Positions 17,079 through 27,300 of a stretch of DNA of 64,000 nt are shown in pieces. Each line of letters begins with the position of its first letter. Positions within the stretch are counted from its first letter, which is position 1. Source of the stretch: Peristeroidobacter soli (GTDB taxonomy: Bacteria; Pseudomonadota; Gammaproteobacteria; Steroidobacterales; Steroidobacteraceae); assembly GCF_004138485.1 (NCBI RefSeq), contig NZ_ML142848.1:2020640-2084639 (forward strand), in the 5' to 3' direction. Below the pieces are notes generated by a model, which ran no database searches, was not told where the DNA came from, and saw only the letters and a list, made by a program, of their open reading frames with translations. Position numbers and translations under genes: made by a program.

Positions 17079-20033
17079 ATGGCAACAAGAAAGATCGATC
17101 GTTGGCGTGCCCGTCGGTTGTCTGCAACGGCGGGCCTGTGTGTCGCTCAGACAACACTCATGATTTGCTGCTCGGCCGCATCGGGTGCGGAAAACCAGCC
17201 TGAAGAAGTCATCGTCACCGGCTCCAGAATTCGCCAGAACCCGGTTGACGCAGTCGCGCCGCTGCAGACGGCTTCCGCAGCGGACATTGCCCGCAGTGGC
17301 GAAGTATCGGTCGGGGATTATCTGCAGCGCATGCCCATCTCGGGCTCCGCCATCAATCGTTCCAACAACGCCAGCGGCAATCTCGGCTTTCCGCCCGATG
17401 GTGGCGGCATCGGCGCGGGCGCGGCCGAAATCGATCTGCGATATCTCACTTCCAAGCGCGTGCTGGTGCTGGTCGACGGCAAACGTTGGGTGCGCGGTTC
17501 GTCGGCGAGCGGCGTGTCCGGTGCGGTCGATCTCAACACGGTACCGACCGCGGCGATCGAACGAATCGAAGTCCTGCAGGATGGCGCGTCACCGATTTAC
17601 GGATCGGACGCCATCGCCGGCGTGGTCAACATCATCACCCGTTCCGACTTCAGCGGCGCCAATTTCGAAACCAATCAAGCGATGTTCGATGAGGGCGATG
17701 GTTACACGCAGGACTACAGCTTCTCATTCGGCTCCGGGGGTGAGCGCAGTCGCGCTTTCTTCGCTGCCAGCTACACGCGGCAGGACGCCGTGTACTCGAG
17801 CGATCGCGCGCTGTCTCGTGAAGTCGTTTACGGTGCGCCTCCGGGCGTCGGCGCCAGCGGCAATACGCCGCAGGGGCGTTTCATCTTTCTGGATCCACGC
17901 GGCGACTTCGATGGCGATGGTTCGCCCGATGTCATCGATATCACGCTCAACAACGGCGTGCTCAACGATGGCGTCACGCTGCCCCTCTACAATCCCAACG
18001 ATCCGGCGAGCGGCGATTTCCATGCGTTCGGCACGGCGGATCGATTCAACTATCGGCCCTACAACTATCTGATCACGCCGACCCGGCGGGTCAATCTGTT
18101 CGGCAAGGCGGAGTACGACATCGCCGATAACGTCGTGTTCAAGTTCACGGCGGCGTATACGAATCGCAAGTCCAGCAATCAAGCGGCGCCGAATCCGCTG
18201 CCCATGGGGTCGGATGCCGGTGCCGGTTTCTATCTGGACAACATCTTCATTCCGGCCGATCAGCGCTACAACCCGTTCGGCATCGATCTGGACGGCCGGA
18301 CCAATCTGATCACCATCGGCCGGCGCCCGCTGGAAGCCGGGCCGCGCATCTTCGAACAGACCGTCGATACCTGGCTGGTGTCCGGCACGTTGAGCGGCGA
18401 TCTGCATCTGGGCAAGCGCCCGATGTTCTGGGATGTGAGCCTGAACTGGGGACAGAACAATGCCTCGCAGCTCGGCCACAACATTTTCAACTCACGCAAG
18501 CTGGCGCTGGCGCTTGGGCCGGAGGCGGCGTGTCTGGCGGTCCCCAGCTGCGTGCCCTTCAACATCTTCGGCGGTCAAGGCCCGAACGGCGAAGGCAGCA
18601 TCACCCAGGCCATGCTCGACTGGGCCACGTTCACGCAGAGCGACCAGAGCGCGCAGGAGTTGAACGACATCATCGCCAACCTCAGCGGCGACATCTTCGA
18701 TCTGCCGGCCGGTCCGTTCGCGTACGCATTGGGTTTCGAATATCGCAAGGAGACCGGTTCGTTCACGCCGGACGCCACGGTGCAGGCGGGTGAGACGGCC
18801 GACGTTCCGGCGCTGCCGACGGCAGGCGAGACGCGGGTGCGCGAGGCTTATCTGGAATTGCGCGCGCCGATCCTCGGCGATCTGCCGGCGATCAAACGGT
18901 TGGAGTTGTCGGCGGCGGTGCGCTACTCCGACTACGACAACATCGGCAGCGACAATGTCTTGAAAGGCGGCATCTACTGGCGCGTGGTGGACGATCTGGC
19001 GGTGCGCGCCAACTATGCCGAAGGCTTCCGCGCGCCAAACATCGGCGAGCTGTTCAACACCGGCTCGCGCTTCGACAGCAACATCAACGATCCTTGTTCC
19101 AACTATCTGGTGAACGGGTCGGCGACGGTGCAGGCGAACTGCGCGGCGTTGGGCGTGCCGACGACGTTCACTCAGCTCAATCAGCAGATCAGCGTACAGA
19201 CCGGTGGCAACGAGAATCTGCAGCCGGAGACGTCGAAGACCTGGACTGTCGGTTTCACCTACAACCCGTCGTGGGCCGACAACGCGTCCTGGATCAGCGA
19301 TCTGACATTCGACGTCAACTACTACAACATCAAGCTCGAGGATGCGATTCAGGCGCTGTCCGCGCAGATTCAGCTGACCAATTGCGTGAACACACTGTCA
19401 CCTTTGTTCTGCGATGGCATCGTCCGTGGCCCGGGCGGTTCCATCACCGCGTTCGCCAATCAGCTCACCAACATCGGTCGTATCGAAACCGACGGCTTCG
19501 ACTGGACGGTGATATTGGCGACGCCGGAGCAGAATTGGGGCGGGCTGCGATTCCAGTGGGCCAACACCTATCTCGGCGGCTACAAGGAATTCACGCTCGG
19601 CACCAACGGGCTGGTGGGGACGGAGCGCGCCGGCATCGAGGTGGGTTCGCCGACGCGCGGCTACGTACGTTACAAATCGACACTTGCCGTCGACTGGCTG
19701 CTGCATGACTTCGTCACATCGCTGACGCTGCGCTATCTGAGTGAGCTCACCGAGACCTGCCCGGGCTCGGTGGTCGACGCCGGGCTGGCCGCCAGCCTGT
19801 GTTCCGATCCGGTGAATCTGACCAACAAGATGGACAGCCGGTTCTACACCGATCTGCAGCTGAGCTGGACGCCGTCGGCGTTCGATCATCAATTGCAGGT
19901 GGCGATCGGCATCAACAACATCCTCGACGAAGATCCTCCGCCGTGTCTGAGCTGCGATCTGAATAACTACGACGGCACGCTCTATCCCGTGCCCGGCCGA
20001 TATATCCACGCCCGAGCCGCGCTCAAGTTCTGA
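17079..20033 (+). CDS. large TonB-dependent receptor
   Basis: A 984-residue outer membrane receptor. After a signal-type N-terminus comes a TonB-box-like [11 protein letters not shown], then a plug with [40 protein letters not shown] and AGVVNIITR (about residues 40-190). The remaining ~790 residues are barrel strands with long extracellular loops, including Cys-bearing loops (for instance near [10 protein letters not shown] and CLSCDLNNY) likely to form disulfides. This RIRQNPVDA-type receptor is common in oligotrophic gammaproteobacteria and often takes up oligosaccharides or peptides. A second receptor begins 32 bp downstream, so both are one transcript with the DUF885 lipoprotein possibly included. 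Confidence 0.92.
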   Translation: MATRKIDRWRARRLSATAGLCVAQTTLMICCSAASGAENQPEEVIVTGSRIRQNPVDAVAPLQTASAADIARSGEVSVGDYLQRMPISGSAINRSNNASGNLGFPPDGGGIGAGAAEIDLRYLTSKRVLVLVDGKRWVRGSSASGVSGAVDLNTVPTAAIERIEVLQDGASPIYGSDAIAGVVNIITRSDFSGANFETNQAMFDEGDGYTQDYSFSFGSGGERSRAFFAASYTRQDAVYSSDRALSREVVYGAPPGVGASGNTPQGRFIFLDPRGDFDGDGSPDVIDITLNNGVLNDGVTLPLYNPNDPASGDFHAFGTADRFNYRPYNYLITPTRRVNLFGKAEYDIADNVVFKFTAAYTNRKSSNQAAPNPLPMGSDAGAGFYLDNIFIPADQRYNPFGIDLDGRTNLITIGRRPLEAGPRIFEQTVDTWLVSGTLSGDLHLGKRPMFWDVSLNWGQNNASQLGHNIFNSRKLALALGPEAACLAVPSCVPFNIFGGQGPNGEGSITQAMLDWATFTQSDQSAQELNDIIANLSGDIFDLPAGPFAYALGFEYRKETGSFTPDATVQAGETADVPALPTAGETRVREAYLELRAPILGDLPAIKRLELSAAVRYSDYDNIGSDNVLKGGIYWRVVDDLAVRANYAEGFRAPNIGELFNTGSRFDSNINDPCSNYLVNGSATVQANCAALGVPTTFTQLNQQISVQTGGNENLQPETSKTWTVGFTYNPSWADNASWISDLTFDVNYYNIKLEDAIQALSAQIQLTNCVNTLSPLFCDGIVRGPGGSITAFANQLTNIGRIETDGFDWTVILATPEQNWGGLRFQWANTYLGGYKEFTLGTNGLVGTERAGIEVGSPTRGYVRYKSTLAVDWLLHDFVTSLTLRYLSELTETCPGSVVDAGLAASLCSDPVNLTNKMDSRFYTDLQLSWTPSAFDHQLQVAIGINNILDEDPPPCLSCDLNNYDGTLYPVPGRYIHARAALKF

Positions 20034-20065
20034 GCGCGGCGTCATCAGCAATCTGGGAGGATCCA

Positions 20066-22471
20066 ATGAGCAAGCACAACGCCGTGATCTTGGTCGCGAT
20101 CGCTTCTGCAATGGGATTGGCCACGCCGCGCAGCGCGGCAGCCGCAACACCGCCGGCACAGGAAGATATTCTGGCGACGATCGTCGTCACCGCGCAGAAG
20201 CGCGAATCGGCTCTGCAGGATGTGCCGTTCTCAGTCGCGGCCGCGAGTGAGAGTCAGATCCGCAACTCGGGCTCCGACAACATCGTCGATCTGTCGCGCA
20301 ATTTCGCGGGTTTGACCATCACCGATCTCGGCCCCGGCCAGAGCCAGGTCGCCATCCGCGGCATCAGCGCCGGACAAGTGGTGCGCGATCAGCCTGGCGT
20401 GAAGGAGTCGGTGGGCGTGTATCTGGACGAGTCGGCGATTTCGGTGGCGCTGTTCACGCCCGATCTGGATCTGTTCGATCTGGAACGTTTCGAAGTCCTG
20501 CGGGGTCCGCAGGGCACGTTGTTTGGCGCAGGGTCTTCGGCGGGCACGGTGCGTTACATCACACGGCAGCCGAAGTTGGGGGAGATGGAAGGCGCCGTCG
20601 AGGTCGGCGGCTACACAGGCACCGACACCGACTGGGGCGGCGATATCAAAGGCATGATCAACTTGCCGATGGGACAGATCACGGCGTTGCGCGTGGTCGG
20701 TTATTACAACGAGCTGGCCGGCTTCATCGATTCATATTATCCGGGCCGCGCCGTGAAAGAAGATGTCAACAGCGGCGAGAAGAGCGGCGCCCGCGTGGCG
20801 CTGCTCATTCAGCCCAGCGATCGTGTTTCCATTACGCCGCGCATCGTCTATCAGAAGCTGAAGACCGACGGTTATCCGCGCATCGATGCGTACAACATTC
20901 TGGGCAATCCCTACACCACCACCGAGCCGCCGGTGAATCCAGGCGAACGGGGACAGGTCACGCAGTTGCGCGAAGGCATCGACGATGAGATCAAGCTGGC
21001 CGATCTGAAAATGGAATTCGGTTTCGGCGGCGTGACCCTGACTTCCGTCAGTTCCTACACCGATCGCGATCTGACCGTGCTGCGCGATGCGAGTCAACTC
21101 ACAGGCAGCGTCACGTTGTCATTGAGTGGTACTAGTGGAATCGCAACCTCGGCGGACGTGCGTCTGAACTCGCCTCTGTACGACAGGACGTCGCTCAAGG
21201 CGTTCAGTCAGGAGTTGCGCCTCGCCTCCGACGGCGGCGGCGTCTTCGAATGGCTGGTCGGCGCGTTCTATCAGGATATCGATCGCGACTACGGCCAGGA
21301 TCTGCCCACGCCAGGCTACGATGCCTTGCTCGTGCGCTTGGGATTTCCGACCAGCGCGGGCTTCAACGCGCCGCCCGACACGCCGTATTACTCGAAGGTG
21401 CCCTATACCTTTCAACAGTACGCGGCGTTCGGTGAAGGCACGCTGCATTTCAACGAGCAGTGGAGCTTGACCGGAGGCCTGCGCTATTACGATTTCAAAG
21501 AGGATCGACACCTGACCTTCGCCGGTGTGTTCGCCGATATGGGCTATACCAACGTGCCCGGCTCGACCGACTCGGACGGTTTTTCGCCACGAGTGATTCT
21601 TGCTTTCAAACCGGATAGCGATGTGCTGCTGACGGCGCAAGTGGCGCGAGGCTTTCGTCTCGGCGGCATCAACGATCCGCTCAACGTCACGCTCTGCACT
21701 CCGGAGGATCGCGTGACTTACGGCGGACAGCCGACATTCCAGGACGAGAAAGTGCTGAACTACGAGCTGGGTGCGAAGACCCTGCTGGCCGACCGGCGCG
21801 TCACGTTGAATGCCTCGGTGTTCTATTCGGACATCGACGATCTGCAAGTGATCGCCGACGCGGGTTCGTGCTCCTCGCGCATCGTGCTGAACGCGAAGGC
21901 CGAGGCCATCGGTGCGGAGGTGGAATTGTTCGCGCGGCCCGACGAGCACTGGGACCTCGGAGTGTCGGCGACCTATGTACAGGCCGAGATCACCGAATCG
22001 CGTCTGAACGCCGCCGGCGCGCCGATCGCCGGCATTCGCGACGGCAACCGGCTGCCCACCTCGCCGGAATTCCAGGCGGCGGCCAGCGCCACCTACAACT
22101 GGCAGTTCTCGCCGTCGCTGGATGGCTTCGTGAACCTCACTTATCAACACGTGGGCTCGTCCTACACTCAGCTGGCCGATCAGGAACCGCCGACCGGTTG
22201 CGTGGGGTGTGCCGGGGCGCCGGGATTCTTCGCGTTCGGCGCGCCGACCATCTCGCAGTTCACGTTCCAGCCGGAGCTGCCCAGCTACGATTTGGGCAAT
22301 CTGCGCTTCGGCGTGAAGTCGGAGGTGTGGGAGGCGGCCTTGTATGTGAACAATCTGTGGGACGAGCGGGCGTTCCTGTCGCTGGATCGTGAGCGCGGAT
22401 TTCGCGCCCGCGTCGGCTATCTCACCAACCTGCCGCGCAACTATGGCGTGTCGTTACGGATGAATTTCTGA
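20066..22471 (+). CDS. TonB-dependent receptor (second of a tandem pair)
   Basis: An 801-residue receptor preceded by a good ribosome site (GGGAGGA). A signal peptide ends near PRSAAAA, followed by a TonB-box-like ATIVVTAQKRES and the plug (VPFSVAAASESQI, VAIRGISAGQV, LERFEVLRGPQGTLFGAGSS, GTVRYITRQP). The barrel ends with NYGVSLRMNF, with a terminal Phe as expected for an outer membrane barrel recognised by BamA. It is not closely similar to the 984-residue receptor just before it; this second protein belongs to the AQKRES/iron-complex-like branch. The tandem arrangement suggests different ligands or ligand sizes taken up under one control. Confidence 0.92.
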   Translation: MSKHNAVILVAIASAMGLATPRSAAAATPPAQEDILATIVVTAQKRESALQDVPFSVAAASESQIRNSGSDNIVDLSRNFAGLTITDLGPGQSQVAIRGISAGQVVRDQPGVKESVGVYLDESAISVALFTPDLDLFDLERFEVLRGPQGTLFGAGSSAGTVRYITRQPKLGEMEGAVEVGGYTGTDTDWGGDIKGMINLPMGQITALRVVGYYNELAGFIDSYYPGRAVKEDVNSGEKSGARVALLIQPSDRVSITPRIVYQKLKTDGYPRIDAYNILGNPYTTTEPPVNPGERGQVTQLREGIDDEIKLADLKMEFGFGGVTLTSVSSYTDRDLTVLRDASQLTGSVTLSLSGTSGIATSADVRLNSPLYDRTSLKAFSQELRLASDGGGVFEWLVGAFYQDIDRDYGQDLPTPGYDALLVRLGFPTSAGFNAPPDTPYYSKVPYTFQQYAAFGEGTLHFNEQWSLTGGLRYYDFKEDRHLTFAGVFADMGYTNVPGSTDSDGFSPRVILAFKPDSDVLLTAQVARGFRLGGINDPLNVTLCTPEDRVTYGGQPTFQDEKVLNYELGAKTLLADRRVTLNASVFYSDIDDLQVIADAGSCSSRIVLNAKAEAIGAEVELFARPDEHWDLGVSATYVQAEITESRLNAAGAPIAGIRDGNRLPTSPEFQAAASATYNWQFSPSLDGFVNLTYQHVGSSYTQLADQEPPTGCVGCAGAPGFFAFGAPTISQFTFQPELPSYDLGNLRFGVKSEVWEAALYVNNLWDERAFLSLDRERGFRARVGYLTNLPRNYGVSLRMNF

Positions 22472-22494
22472 ACCCATCGTAAAAAATGCCCAGC

Positions 22495-22518
22495 GGACGC
22501 CGGCTGCGGCCGGTGTCC
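22495..22518 (+). terminator. stem-loop after tandem receptors
   Basis: GGACGCCGGC pairs with GCCGGTGTCC over 10 bp (one G-U pair in RNA) around a four-base loop. No T-run follows on the plus strand, so it may be an attenuating or mRNA-stabilising hairpin rather than a full terminator. Confidence 0.4.
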
Positions 22519-22574
22519 CCCCGGCTGGCGCCGAGCGGTTATCATCGGCGCTTACCTTTTGCCGAGGGTTGGGA

Positions 22575-24326
22575 ATGGCAGGTCTACGTCGCACTCTGTG
22601 CGTCATCACGGTGCTGGCCGTACTGGCCGGATGCGATCGCTCGTCACCGCCGGTCGATGCAACGACCGGTCGAGCCACCGCGACGCCCGAGCCGGTCGTC
22701 AATGTCGAATGGTCCAAGTATGTCGACGAATTCGTCGACAGCTATTTTCGCACTCACCCCAGCTTCGCGGTGGTCAGCGGCAAGCACGAGTTCGACGGCC
22801 AGCTGCCGGACTGGAGCGCCGAGGGCCTCAAGAAAGAAATTGCGCGGCTGGAGCAGATGCGCACCCGGGCGGTCGACTTCAAGGACGACGGTCTGATGCC
22901 GGAGGAGCGGTTCCAGCGCGACTACGTCGTGAGCCGCATCGACAACGATCTGTTCGCGCTGCGCGAGGCGCGCCAGCCGTTCACCAACCCGGCCTGGTAT
23001 TTCGATAACGGCCTGGATCCGAGCACCTATGTGACGACGCCCTATGCGCCGGTGGATCAGCGCGCTCGCGCGTTCATTGCCTATGTGAAGCAGGTGCCGA
23101 CGGTGTTGGGGCAGATCAAAGGCAACCTGCAACTGCCGCTGCCGCGAACCTTCATCGATTACGGTGTCGCAAGCTTCGGCGGCTTCGTGGATTTCTATCG
23201 CAACGACGTGCCGCAGGCGTTCGCGGGAATTCCCGATGACCTGAAGAAAGAACTGACCGCGGCCATCGAGCCGGCCGCCGTGGCCATGGAGGACTTCAGC
23301 AAGTGGCTGGAGTCTCAGCGTGCCACCGCCAACGACAACTATGCGCTCGGCGCCGAACGCTTCTCCGCCATGTTGCGAATGACGGAGAACGTGGACGTGC
23401 CGCTGCAGAAGCTCGAAGACATCGGGCGCGCCGATCTGGAGCGCAATCTGTCCGCGCTCAATGAAGCGTGCAAGGCCTTCGCGCCCGGCACGAAGATCGA
23501 GGAGTGCGTCGCTCGCATGAACGCGGACAAGCCCGAAGGCGGCGCGGTCGCCGGCGCGCGCACCCAGCTCGAGACCCTGAAGAAATTCATTCTGGATCAC
23601 GACATCGTCAGTATTCCGGGCACCGAGGAAGCGAAAGTGGAGGAGGCGCCTGCCTATCGGCGCCAGAATTTCGCGTACATCAATATTCCCGGGCCGTTCG
23701 AAAAGGAGCTGCCGTCGATCTATTACATCGCGCCGCCGGATCCGAAATGGTCCAAGGCCGAGCAGGACGCGTACGTGCCGGGCAAGGCCGATCTGCTATT
23801 CACTTCCGTTCATGAAGTGTGGCCGGGCCATTTCCTGCAGTTCCTGCATTCCAATCGCTCGCCGTGGCGCTTCGGTCAGCTGTTCGTCGGTTATGCCTTT
23901 GCTGAAGGCTGGGCTCACTACGGCGAGGAGCTGATGATCGAGCACGGCATCGCGGCCACCGAGCCCGAGAAGCACATCGGTCAGTTGCTGAACGCGCTGT
24001 TACGGAATGTGCGCTACATGTGTGCGATCGGTCTGCACACTCAGGGCATGACCGTCGATCAATGCGAGCAGATGTTCAAGGAGAAGGCGTTTCAGGATGC
24101 CGGCAATGCTCGACAGCAGGCAGCGCGCGGCACGTACGATCCTGGTTATCTGAACTACACGCTGGGCAAGCTGATGATTCGCAAGTTGCGCGACGACTGG
24201 GCCAGCAGTCGCGGCGGCCGGCAGGCATGGAAGCTGTTCAACGACGAATTCCTGTCCTACGGCGGTCCGCCGATTCCGCTGGTGCGCTCGCAGATGATGC
24301 CGGGGCCGGCCGGCGATCTGTTTTGA
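22575..24326 (+). CDS. DUF885-family metallopeptidase-like lipoprotein
   Basis: A 583-residue protein starting MAGLRRTLCVITVLAVLAGC, a clean lipobox that would make Cys20 the lipid anchor. The DUF885 hallmark SVHEVWPGHFLQFL gives a His-Glu...His zinc-site pattern at about residue 415, and AEGWAHYGEELM supplies a downstream Glu; YIAPPDPKW and YTLGKLMIRKLRDDW are other family blocks. Such proteins are predicted zinc carboxypeptidase-like enzymes of the envelope. Position just after two TonB receptors suggests that imported peptides are digested in the periplasm. It converges with the acetyltransferase gene, with 6 bp between stops. Confidence 0.85.
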   Translation: MAGLRRTLCVITVLAVLAGCDRSSPPVDATTGRATATPEPVVNVEWSKYVDEFVDSYFRTHPSFAVVSGKHEFDGQLPDWSAEGLKKEIARLEQMRTRAVDFKDDGLMPEERFQRDYVVSRIDNDLFALREARQPFTNPAWYFDNGLDPSTYVTTPYAPVDQRARAFIAYVKQVPTVLGQIKGNLQLPLPRTFIDYGVASFGGFVDFYRNDVPQAFAGIPDDLKKELTAAIEPAAVAMEDFSKWLESQRATANDNYALGAERFSAMLRMTENVDVPLQKLEDIGRADLERNLSALNEACKAFAPGTKIEECVARMNADKPEGGAVAGARTQLETLKKFILDHDIVSIPGTEEAKVEEAPAYRRQNFAYINIPGPFEKELPSIYYIAPPDPKWSKAEQDAYVPGKADLLFTSVHEVWPGHFLQFLHSNRSPWRFGQLFVGYAFAEGWAHYGEELMIEHGIAATEPEKHIGQLLNALLRNVRYMCAIGLHTQGMTVDQCEQMFKEKAFQDAGNARQQAARGTYDPGYLNYTLGKLMIRKLRDDWASSRGGRQAWKLFNDEFLSYGGPPIPLVRSQMMPGPAGDLF

Positions 24327-24332
24327 AGCGAC

Positions 24333-24806
24333 CTATTTGGAAGTAGATAACGCGCGCAGATCTCTGGACATCTTGATCGCGTCTTCGAGCCCGCTGTAGT
24401 AGCCGTCGACGCGATCGGTCTCGCGATAGCCCAGCCGGGCGTAAAAATGGCGCGCCTCTCGCTTGCTGGCGCGCACTTCCAGCCGTACCAGGAACAGGCC
24501 GGCGACCATCGCCGTCTCCTCCACCCACTGCACCAGGCGCCGGCCGATGCCCTGCCGGCGATATTCGTTCGCGATGCCCAGCAACGCGATGTGCGCCGAC
24601 TCGTCGCCATACTGGGCAAGGATGAAGCCGGCGAGGCGATTCTGGTCGCGCGCGATCACAGCGGCGCTTTCACGCTGGCGCATCAGGCCGGCGACGCGGC
24701 GGGGCGTCCAGCTCCAGGGCAGCTCGGCTTCGATCAAATCGCGCGACAGGTGGGCAATGGCAGGTGCATCGCCCATACGCGCTGGGCCAAGGGTGATCGT
24801 GCTCAT
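24333..24806 (-). CDS. GNAT acetyltransferase, RimI-like
   Basis: A 157-residue single-domain GNAT protein. The acetyl-CoA-binding motif A is IANEYRRQGIGRRLVQW, and the following strand/helix LVRLEVRASKREARHFYARLGYRE is the typical motif B region of RimI and related N-terminal acetyltransferases. RimI acetylates the N-terminal Ala of ribosomal protein S18, but other GNATs of this size act on other amines, so the substrate is open. No tsaB neighbour, a common companion of rimI, is present. It is convergent with the DUF885 gene and divergent from the Shelph phosphatase gene. Confidence 0.75.
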   Translation of the reverse strand: MSTITLGPARMGDAPAIAHLSRDLIEAELPWSWTPRRVAGLMRQRESAAVIARDQNRLAGFILAQYGDESAHIALLGIANEYRRQGIGRRLVQWVEETAMVAGLFLVRLEVRASKREARHFYARLGYRETDRVDGYYSGLEDAIKMSRDLRALSTSK

Positions 24807-24950
24807 CGGCGTCGATAGTAACCAAATCCGGCGCGGCTGGAACCGGGCGCCGCTCTCAATTGGGGGTTCCTGACGGGTGTTCGCGTTCAGGGGGGTGGGT
24901 GGTTTCGGCGGCGTGACCTGGGCCGCGGCGGATCAAGAAATATTTGCTCT

Positions 24951-26105
24951 ATGATGCGACCCATGTCGCATCTCGTTAAGACTGGGTCGCTGTTGCTCGC
25001 GACCATTCTGCTCACGCTCGTCAGTGGCTTGGTGCGGGCTGAACCGCTGCAGGATGGGCCCTATGTCCTGCGCGCCGCCGATGGCAGCTGGCATTCACGA
25101 TGGATCGAAGAAAAAAGCGAAGGGCCACAGGTGCGCGATCGGACCGCCGAGATCGGCGATGTCGTCAGCGTCGCGGCTATCGGAACGTTGCCGGCATTCG
25201 AGGTGAAGCTGCGGGGCCCGGCCCAACCGGCACGCGACGAAATTCAGATCAACGCGCGCACGCCGCTGTTCGTGATGGCCGATACGCACGGCGAATTCGA
25301 GATCGCCGCGCAGCTCTTGCAGCGGCATGGAGTCATCGACCATCGCTTGCGCTGGTCCTTTGGCAAAGGACATCTGGCCGTGCTCGGCGACGTCTTCGAT
25401 CGCGGCCCGAACCATACCGAATTGCTGTGGTTGATTTACAAGCTCGAAGCGGAAGCTGCACGCGCGGGCGGCGGTGTGCATCTGGCACTCGGCAATCATG
25501 AAACGATGGTGATGACGGGCGACGATCGATATCTGAATCCAAAATATCCGCGCGTCGCGTCGCTGCTCGGCGTCGAACGATACGCATCGCTCTGGAGTGA
25601 GCAATCGTTACTTGGCCAGTGGCTGCGTAGCAAAGCCGCGGTGTTCCGGCTCGGTCAGTATCTGTGTCTGCATGGCGGTGTCTCGCGTGAATTGATGGAT
25701 CGTGGACTGACTTTGTCGGCAGTCAATCAAACGGTGCGCTCTGCGCTGACAGAACAAACCGCGCCTCGCGGCGAACAGGCCGAGTTCGTGATGGGACAGG
25801 AAGGGCCGCTGTGGTATCGCGGATATTTTAGAGAGGCGGCACTCAAAGGCGGCTTCAAGCTCGCCGAGCAGAGTGATATCGAGTTGATTCGCGCGCGCTT
25901 CGGCGTGCAAGCGATTCTGGTCGGTCACACGATCGTGCCGACTGTGACTGCTTTGTATGGCGGTCACGTGATTGCGGTACAGGTGTATCCGCATCGGGAT
26001 GAGCAGACTCATGCGCCGGTGATGGAAGCGCTGTCCATCGGCAAGGACGGTCGGATGTTCCGGGCCCGTGTCGACGGCACCCGCGAGTTGTTGCCCCGCC
26101 CTTGA
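24951..26105 (+). CDS. Shelph-type metallophosphatase, secreted
   Basis: About 384 residues with a signal peptide (SLLLATILLTLVSGLVRAEP). The metallophosphoesterase motifs appear in order: DTHGEFEIA, LGDVFDRG, LGNHETMVMTGDDRY, LCLHGGVS, and GHT near the C-terminus. The GNHExMxxxGDxRY signature is typical of Shewanella-like (Shelph) protein phosphatases, which are related to PPP-family Ser/Thr or Tyr phosphatases and act outside the cytoplasm. All metal ligands expected for the family are present. An ATG at 24963 is an equally good start. It is monocistronic. Confidence 0.85.
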   Translation: MMRPMSHLVKTGSLLLATILLTLVSGLVRAEPLQDGPYVLRAADGSWHSRWIEEKSEGPQVRDRTAEIGDVVSVAAIGTLPAFEVKLRGPAQPARDEIQINARTPLFVMADTHGEFEIAAQLLQRHGVIDHRLRWSFGKGHLAVLGDVFDRGPNHTELLWLIYKLEAEAARAGGGVHLALGNHETMVMTGDDRYLNPKYPRVASLLGVERYASLWSEQSLLGQWLRSKAAVFRLGQYLCLHGGVSRELMDRGLTLSAVNQTVRSALTEQTAPRGEQAEFVMGQEGPLWYRGYFREAALKGGFKLAEQSDIELIRARFGVQAILVGHTIVPTVTALYGGHVIAVQVYPHRDEQTHAPVMEALSIGKDGRMFRARVDGTRELLPRP

Positions 26106-26451
26106 TGCAACCGCTTATTCGCGGTGCAATTGCCGTTACTTCGTAGAATATTTTTCTGGCGCCCAGGGTTCATTGCCGAGCGCTACCGGATCTATACCAT
26201 CAAGCAGCTCATTCGAAACTGCGAGTCCGCTCCCGGGTCCGATGTGATCGTGCTGGTCTCATATCAATCTGTGAGCCTGCCTGTGAGCGGTCGAGGCGAG
26301 TAAGGTTTTGCGAGTTGGCCCGTTGTTGTCTAGGCCATCGGTGTCCTCCTGCAGGCCACGGCACAACGATCTCTCAATGCTGTCGCCGCGATCGTTCACA
26401 GGCTTCTGTTCGGGCTCCTGAGTGGAGCCCCCAGGCCCTGAGATTCGTTCC
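26106..26451. other. 346-bp gap without a convincing gene
   Basis: Between convergent genes. A plus-strand frame of 59 codons runs from GTG 26124 to TAA 26303, with no ribosome site and no recognised similarity; it could be a gene remnant or chance. A perfect 7-bp stem (GGGCTCC...GGAGCCC, 26412-26430) may help end the SH3 gene from the minus strand, but it has no T-run. Confidence 0.4.
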
Positions 26452-27111
26452 TTACGCCCACGTGCTGCGCTTCGGCCGTGACTTGATCCACGCGCCGAGA
26501 ATCAATCCAAGCAATACCAGCGCGCCGCCCGACAGCAGCCAGCGCAACATCACATTGCGCTTCAAGTCGCGCACTTCCTCGGTCAGCTGTGTGACCTGAG
26601 TCTGTAACGAAGCGTTGCTGCTCTTTAATTGTTTGTTTTCTTCGAACTGGGTGATGGCGGTGGCCGACACGCGGCGGATCTCCGCGAGCTCAGTCTGCAG
26701 CTTCTGATTTTCTTTCGTGAGCTCGCTCGCCTTGCCTTCGATCTCGGTGCGCGCGCCACGCACGTCCTGATAATTCTCGCGCGTCGATTTCAATTGCGCT
26801 TCGAGCGTCTCGACCCGCTTGGTCGCGGCGGCCAGCCGGTCCTTCGCGACGGGTTGACTCACCAGGTACTGAGTGGGCAACCATCCCTCGATGCCATTGG
26901 GCGTGCGCACCTGAGTGAAGCCGGCGGCATTGTCTTCGCCGAGCACTTCCAGCGCCAGCCCGCTCGGCAGCGCGGCGTTGATGATCTTGTGGCCGTTGGA
27001 CGGGCCGCGACGCAGTGGGACAGTCAGCTCATCGGAGATATACATCGTCGCGGCGAAGGCGGACACCGGTCCTAGCACCAGCAGCAGCGCTAGCAGCACC
27101 TTTCTCAACAT
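26452..27111 (-). CDS. TIGR04211-type SH3-domain / coiled-coil membrane protein
   Basis: About 219 residues from the ATG at 27111, set by an AAGGA ribosome site nine bases upstream. Order of parts: signal peptide (VLLALLLVLGPVSAFAA), bacterial SH3 domain (YISDELTVPLRRGPSNGHKI to IEGWLPTQYL, about residues 23-85), a long coiled coil rich in Glu/Lys/Gln (about 95-185), a transmembrane helix (WLLSGGALVLLGLILGAWI) and a short basic tail. This is the YgiM-like layout of gammaproteobacteria, and probably an envelope scaffold that binds peptidoglycan-linked partners. Function is not known in detail. A TATAGT (-10-like) lies in the upstream gap at about 27166-27171. Confidence 0.85.
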   Translation of the reverse strand: MLRKVLLALLLVLGPVSAFAATMYISDELTVPLRRGPSNGHKIINAALPSGLALEVLGEDNAAGFTQVRTPNGIEGWLPTQYLVSQPVAKDRLAAATKRVETLEAQLKSTRENYQDVRGARTEIEGKASELTKENQKLQTELAEIRRVSATAITQFEENKQLKSSNASLQTQVTQLTEEVRDLKRNVMLRWLLSGGALVLLGLILGAWIKSRPKRSTWA

Positions 27112-27300
27112 CAGCACGAATCCTTATAGGTCTAGTTGCTGCCGATCGGTCGGCAGACGCGCACTATAGCGAAACTTGATGCCAATGACGGCACGTTCGC
27201 CAAATGGCGACAACTAACCTGTAAGTATTTTCACAGCGCTGAAATCACGGCCTTGTAAGAGTTGCGCGCGGCGAGCTGACGAAAAATTAATCGCGATCTT

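Noticed and set aside
26106-26451. tRNA or other structured RNA gene in the gap
   Set aside because: No T-loop-like GTTCGANTC, acceptor pairing or cloverleaf could be found; the one stem has no supporting structure.
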